64,000 bases of DNA from CAJJDF01 sp965657945 (lineage in GTDB: Bacteria; Bacteroidota; Bacteroidia; Flavobacteriales_D; CAJJDF01): contig CBFHPW010000003.1 in NCBI GenBank assembly GCA_965657945.1, positions 1 through 64,000 on the forward strand, written 5' to 3'. Positions 60,192 to 64,000 of the stretch are shown piece by piece. Both the position numbers and the translations under genes were made by a program. The notes below the pieces were generated by a model. It did not search any database. It was not told where the DNA came from and saw only the letters and a program-made list of their open reading frames with translations. Within the stretch, counting starts at the first letter, position 1. The number at the start of each line of letters is the position of its first letter.

Positions 60192-63100
60192 ATGAAAATT
60201 TCCCTAAGTATTTTACTCGTTTTGGTTTTTGGAGTTGCTTCTGCACAAAGATTTGAAGAGATTTCTCTTGACTGGCAAATAGCAGACCTGAACGGAGTAA
60301 AGGTGATTGGAATTATGGGTTTCGGAATGAACGCCAACCAACTGGCCAAATTTTCTGAGAAAAAATCTTTGAATTTCAATCAAGCCATATCTGTGACAAC
60401 CAAAATCGTGGAATCAACCATTTTGACGGACTCTGAACTGGCGGCTGTCCCGCGCTCTTGGCGAGCTAAGTTAGGAAAAGTCATTAAGTCAGAAATAAAT
60501 TATTCAATAGTTAAAAAGAAGAAAACAGCTGTGATAAGTTATACTCCTTTGATATGGAAAGATGGAGGAATTCATAAAGTAACGAAGTTCAGTCGGGCAA
60601 TTTCTGTAGAGATAAATCAAGGAGTTCAAAATATTGGTCGTTCAGGAACCAATCGTTTTTCTACTTCGTCAATCTTAGCTTCTGGTTCTGTTTTCAAGTT
60701 TTCTTTACGAAACAATGGAATTTATCGATTGACTTACGATGACTTGGTGGCCAATCAGATTATAAGTGGCAGCGTAAATTCAGATTTGATAAATCTATAT
60801 GCAAATCATGATGGAATGCTCCCTGAGCGGAATGGAGATGAGCGAATAGACGACTTGAAAAAAAATTCGATTAAGATGATTGATGGTGGTGACGGTTCTT
60901 TTGATGAGGGAGATTATTTCCTGTTTTATGCTGAGGGTCCCCACAAATGGAAATTAAATCAGTCAACCGGATTATTTGAATATGAAACTCACTTGTACGA
61001 AGAAAAGTCTTTCGTTTTTGTAAAATCAAATGACGGAAGTAGGCCTAAACGAATTTCGAACTTATCCGAAACAGTTGCTCCTACCAGCGTTACTGTCTCA
61101 ACCTTTAATGACTTCCGAGTGAAAGAAGATGAGAGGGTGAATCTTTTGGCTACCAATGGAAGAGGCGGTTCTGGAAAAAATTGGCTGGGAGATGTGTATG
61201 ATGTAAATTTGTCCTATACCTACGGGTTCAACTTTCCCAATATCGACCTGACCTCAAATGTTACCATCAAATCATCGCTCTTTGCTCTTACTCCAAATCC
61301 AAATTCAGCGACTTTTACGATGTCAGTTTCTGGGCAAGGTTCAACAGTTATTTCAATTCCAGGAATAACTCCAAGTTCCCATTCCTCTTTTGCTTTGCAA
61401 AGGTTTGGTAATTTATCTTTTTTGCCTAATTCCAATTCGTTTTCGGTGGGATTGACTTACAATAAGCCTTTAGGAATAAAAAGTATTGGCTATTTAGATT
61501 ATTTGGAGGTAAATTGTAGAAGAAATTTAAGAATGGTAGGAAATCAAATGGATTTCAGAGACGTGAATTCTGTGGGTGCTGGTAATGTAAGTAAGTTTGT
61601 ATTACAAGACGCAGCATTAGTAGAGGAGGTGTGGGATGTGACCAATCCATGGGATTCGAAGAATATTGTCTTTACAAGATCCGGAATTAATCTTGAATTT
61701 GGACAAACGACTGATTCGTTGCGAACTTTTATAGCTTATAAGAGTTCAGGATTCCTCTCTCCTCAGTTTGAATCTAAAGTAGAAAATCAGAATTTACATG
61801 GAGTTTCTGTTCCGGATATGCTCATCGTCTATCACCCTTTGTTTGAAACTCAGGTTGATCAATTAGTTTCATTCCATCAATCAAATGGGTTGGATGTTTT
61901 GAAAGCAAATGTCACTGAGATTTACAATGAATTTTCGGGAGGAAAACAAGATGTTTCTGCTATTAAAACAGTTGCAAAAATGTTATACGACAGAAGCACA
62001 GGAAATAAATTTAAATACCTTCTTTTGTTTGGAGATTGCAGTTACGATTACAAAGGAAGGGTAACTCCAAATCATAATTTTGTACCAGTTTGGGAGTCAT
62101 GGAATTCTGAATCTGATATAAGTTCATTCGCTACCGATGATTTTTATGCTTTGCTGGATGATGGGGAAAGTATGGGAGATTATGAACAAATGGACATTGC
62201 AGTTGGAAGGTTTACCGTGGTTTCTGTAGCTCAAGCACAAAACGTTGTGAATAAAGTGATCAACTACCAAAAGACTGGTTCTGTTTCAGATTTGGCAAGT
62301 TGCAATGATGCTGGGTCAGGTTCTGCCTTTGGAGATTGGCGAAATAAATTGTCCTACGTCACAGATGATGTGGACGAGAACTGGGAGTTAGCTTTTACGC
62401 GACATGTAGAAAGAATTATAGATTCTACCGAGAAAAATTACCCTACATTCAATCACAATAAAATTTATATGGATGCCTTTAATCAAACTTCTCTTTCGGG
62501 AGGAGCGAGGTATGTAGAAGGAGCCGAAAGATTGAGGAAATCTGTGCAGGAAGGTACTTTGATTACTGCTTATGAAGGTCATGGTGGAGAGATTGGGTGG
62601 GGGAACGAACGTTTTTTAGATGTGCCCACCATTAATGCCTGGACCAACAAAGAAAGATTAACCGTAATGCTTACGGCAACATGTGAATTTACCAAATATG
62701 ACGACCCAGGTAGAACTTCGGCAGGAGAGCTATGTTTTTTGAATCAAAATGGAGCAGCGATCGCTTTGTTCACAACCACAAGGCCAGTTTTTCAATTTTC
62801 AAACGAACGATTGATAGAAGCTTTTTTTGAAGAAGCTTTTGTCAAGAAAGCGGATGGAACACCCAGAACAATGGGAGAAATTTATCAGGAAACTAAAAAC
62901 AACAATCGAGTAATTGGGGATAATAATGTAAGACGTTTTGGACTTATTGGTGATCCAGCGCTTAAACTGGCTTTTCCCAAACAATCAGTCATTACTACCG
63001 AAATCAACAACAAACCTGTTGGTTCGCCTAGCCTAGATACTTTGAAAGCGTTAAGTAAAATCACAATCAAAGGGTTTGTTTCGGCCAACAACGGTACAAA

Positions 63101-64000
63101 ACTTACTGGATACAATGGTGTTGTTTTTCCTACTATATACGACAAACCACTGCAGTTAGCTACACTAGGAAATAGAACTCCCTCAGATATTATCCCGTTT
63201 ACCCAACAAACGAATGTTTTGTACAGAGGAAAAGCAACTGTGAAAAATGGAGATTTTGAATTTACTTTTATCGTGCCAAAAGACATTAATTATCAATTTG
63301 GATTAGGAAAAATTAGTTACTATTGTTTTGATGGAAATGAAGATGGAGCAGGTTATTTTTCGGAAGCCGTAATTGGCGGGACAGATTTAACAGCTATTTC
63401 GGATAATTCTGGACCTGAAATAGGTCTCTTTATGAACGATGCAAGTTTTGTTTCTGGAGGAATGACAGATGAAAACCCGATGATTTATGCAGAAATTTTT
63501 GATTCGAACGGAATCAATACCACAGGAAATGGAATAGGGCATGATATTACAGCTATTTTAGATGAAAAAACGAGCAATCCCATCATTCTGAACAATTACT
63601 ACGAAAGTGACATTGACTCATACCAAAGCGGAAAAGTGAATTACCCCTTAGAGAATATCGCTGAAGGCCCTCACACTCTGAGTTTCAAATCATGGGATAC
63701 GCAAAATAATTCATCGGAGAGAACGATTGATTTTGTTGTGGTTCAAGAAGCTGAACTAGCAATTGATCATGTGCTAAACTATCCAAATCCATTTACAACC
63801 AGAACCGAGTTTTATTTTGAACATAATCAGCATTGCGACTTTTTGGAGGTGCAAGTGCAAGTGTTCACTATTTCAGGCAAGTTGGTAAAAACGATTAATC
63901 AATTAGTACGAACGAAAGGATTTAGAACTGAAGGCATTGTATGGGATGGAAGAGATGATTTTGGAGATAGAATAGGTAGAGGCACTTATGTGTACAAAGT
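60192..64000 (+). CDS. porU: T9SS C-terminal signal peptidase PorU (3' end outside window)
   Basis: Open from ATG 60192 to the window end, 1269 codons, nearly complete. MKISLSILLVLVFGVASAQR is a Sec signal. An N-terminal beta region is followed by the C25 gingipain-type peptidase domain: LLFGDCSYDYKG, then AYEGHGGEIGWGNERF with His797 and MLTATCEFTKYDDPGRTSAG with Cys831, the catalytic pair. The end (NYPNPFTTRTEFYFEHN, GTYVYKV) looks like a sorting-domain fold kept by PorU itself. It removes the sorting signal of T9SS cargo at the cell surface and attaches cargo to A-LPS. In Flavobacterium porV follows; it would lie just beyond this window. Confidence 0.95.
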   Translation, partial: MKISLSILLVLVFGVASAQRFEEISLDWQIADLNGVKVIGIMGFGMNANQLAKFSEKKSLNFNQAISVTTKIVESTILTDSELAAVPRSWRAKLGKVIKSEINYSIVKKKKTAVISYTPLIWKDGGIHKVTKFSRAISVEINQGVQNIGRSGTNRFSTSSILASGSVFKFSLRNNGIYRLTYDDLVANQIISGSVNSDLINLYANHDGMLPERNGDERIDDLKKNSIKMIDGGDGSFDEGDYFLFYAEGPHKWKLNQSTGLFEYETHLYEEKSFVFVKSNDGSRPKRISNLSETVAPTSVTVSTFNDFRVKEDERVNLLATNGRGGSGKNWLGDVYDVNLSYTYGFNFPNIDLTSNVTIKSSLFALTPNPNSATFTMSVSGQGSTVISIPGITPSSHSSFALQRFGNLSFLPNSNSFSVGLTYNKPLGIKSIGYLDYLEVNCRRNLRMVGNQMDFRDVNSVGAGNVSKFVLQDAALVEEVWDVTNPWDSKNIVFTRSGINLEFGQTTDSLRTFIAYKSSGFLSPQFESKVENQNLHGVSVPDMLIVYHPLFETQVDQLVSFHQSNGLDVLKANVTEIYNEFSGGKQDVSAIKTVAKMLYDRSTGNKFKYLLLFGDCSYDYKGRVTPNHNFVPVWESWNSESDISSFATDDFYALLDDGESMGDYEQMDIAVGRFTVVSVAQAQNVVNKVINYQKTGSVSDLASCNDAGSGSAFGDWRNKLSYVTDDVDENWELAFTRHVERIIDSTEKNYPTFNHNKIYMDAFNQTSLSGGARYVEGAERLRKSVQEGTLITAYEGHGGEIGWGNERFLDVPTINAWTNKERLTVMLTATCEFTKYDDPGRTSAGELCFLNQNGAAIALFTTTRPVFQFSNERLIEAFFEEAFVKKADGTPRTMGEIYQETKNNNRVIGDNNVRRFGLIGDPALKLAFPKQSVITTEINNKPVGSPSLDTLKALSKITIKGFVSANNGTKLTGYNGVVFPTIYDKPLQLATLGNRTPSDIIPFTQQTNVLYRGKATVKNGDFEFTFIVPKDINYQFGLGKISYYCFDGNEDGAGYFSEAVIGGTDLTAISDNSGPEIGLFMNDASFVSGGMTDENPMIYAEIFDSNGINTTGNGIGHDITAILDEKTSNPIILNNYYESDIDSYQSGKVNYPLENIAEGPHTLSFKSWDTQNNSSERTIDFVVVQEAELAIDHVLNYPNPFTTRTEFYFEHNQHCDFLEVQVQVFTISGKLVKTINQLVRTKGFRTEGIVWDGRDDFGDRIGRGTYVYK

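Overview
This window comes from a Bacteroidota chromosome, most likely a Flavobacteriales lineage. The DNA is AT-rich. Promoters carry the Bacteroidota -7 box TAnnTTTG, and start codons lack strong Shine-Dalgarno sequences. Genes for the type IX secretion system (T9SS) and gliding (gldC, gldJ, porP/sprF, porU) are present, with two cargo proteins bearing type A sorting domains. Several gene orders are also typical of the phylum: ftsX-DUF3098-uppP-truB-queA, purH-mreB-mreC-mreD, and nucleotidyltransferase-TPR-DUF4292-envC. Genus or species cannot be read from the sequence alone.

Layout. 1-4.7 kb: a CotH-like lipoprotein cut by the left edge, a DUF2490 barrel, a PsbP-like lipoprotein, a large GT-C-like membrane protein, gldC and a helical protein of unknown role. 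4.8-9.4 kb: ftsX, DUF3098, uppP, truB, queA, ispD. 9.5-11.6 kb: an acetyltransferase and thiL separated by repeats. 11.7-17.2 kb: an aromatic amino-acid oxidation cluster (hmgA, hpd, kynA and a 2-oxoglutarate oxygenase) with small secreted or lipoprotein genes set between TTAGC-rich repeats. 17.3-22.6 kb: purH-mreBCD followed by an M42 aminopeptidase, then tRNA-Val(UAC). 22.9-26.2 kb: two divergent T9SS cargo genes. 26.2-33.4 kb: a glycosyltransferase, dusB, recO, a secreted alkaline phosphatase, an AAA ATPase, a free-methionine-sulfoxide reductase and an Ig-like lipoprotein. 33.4-43.7 kb: polysaccharide functions (O-antigen ligase/polymerase, Wzz, a Wzx-like flippase), the nucleotidyltransferase-to-envC operon, a broken ECF sigma gene and a DUF6695 pair. 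43.8-50.2 kb: a solute-binding lipoprotein, secA, mltG and a gamma-carbonic anhydrase. 50.6-56.9 kb: a split, ALDH16-like aldehyde dehydrogenase pair with deoC, a second M42 peptidase and murF. 57-64 kb: gldJ and porP/sprF, divergent from porU, which runs off the right edge.

How the genes work together. Envelope growth is the main theme: MreBCD, MurF, UppP, FtsX/EnvC, MltG and the Wzx/Wzy/Wzz functions. Secretion is the second: SecA exports proteins to the periplasm, then PorU, GldJ and PorP/SprF serve T9SS export, processing and attachment. Catabolism covers tyrosine (Hpd, HmgA), tryptophan (KynA) and deoxyribose (DeoC making acetaldehyde, then aldehyde dehydrogenase).

I found no CRISPR array, prophage, insertion sequence with a transposase or defence island. 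The less ordinary material is: the DeoC/split-ALDH16 locus; a truncated sigma gene that keeps its small membrane partner; the DUF6695 pair; several promoters placed so that the mRNA should be leaderless; a helically phased operator-like repeat before the AAA ATPase gene; and at least four families of short palindromic intergenic repeats, one nested inside another.
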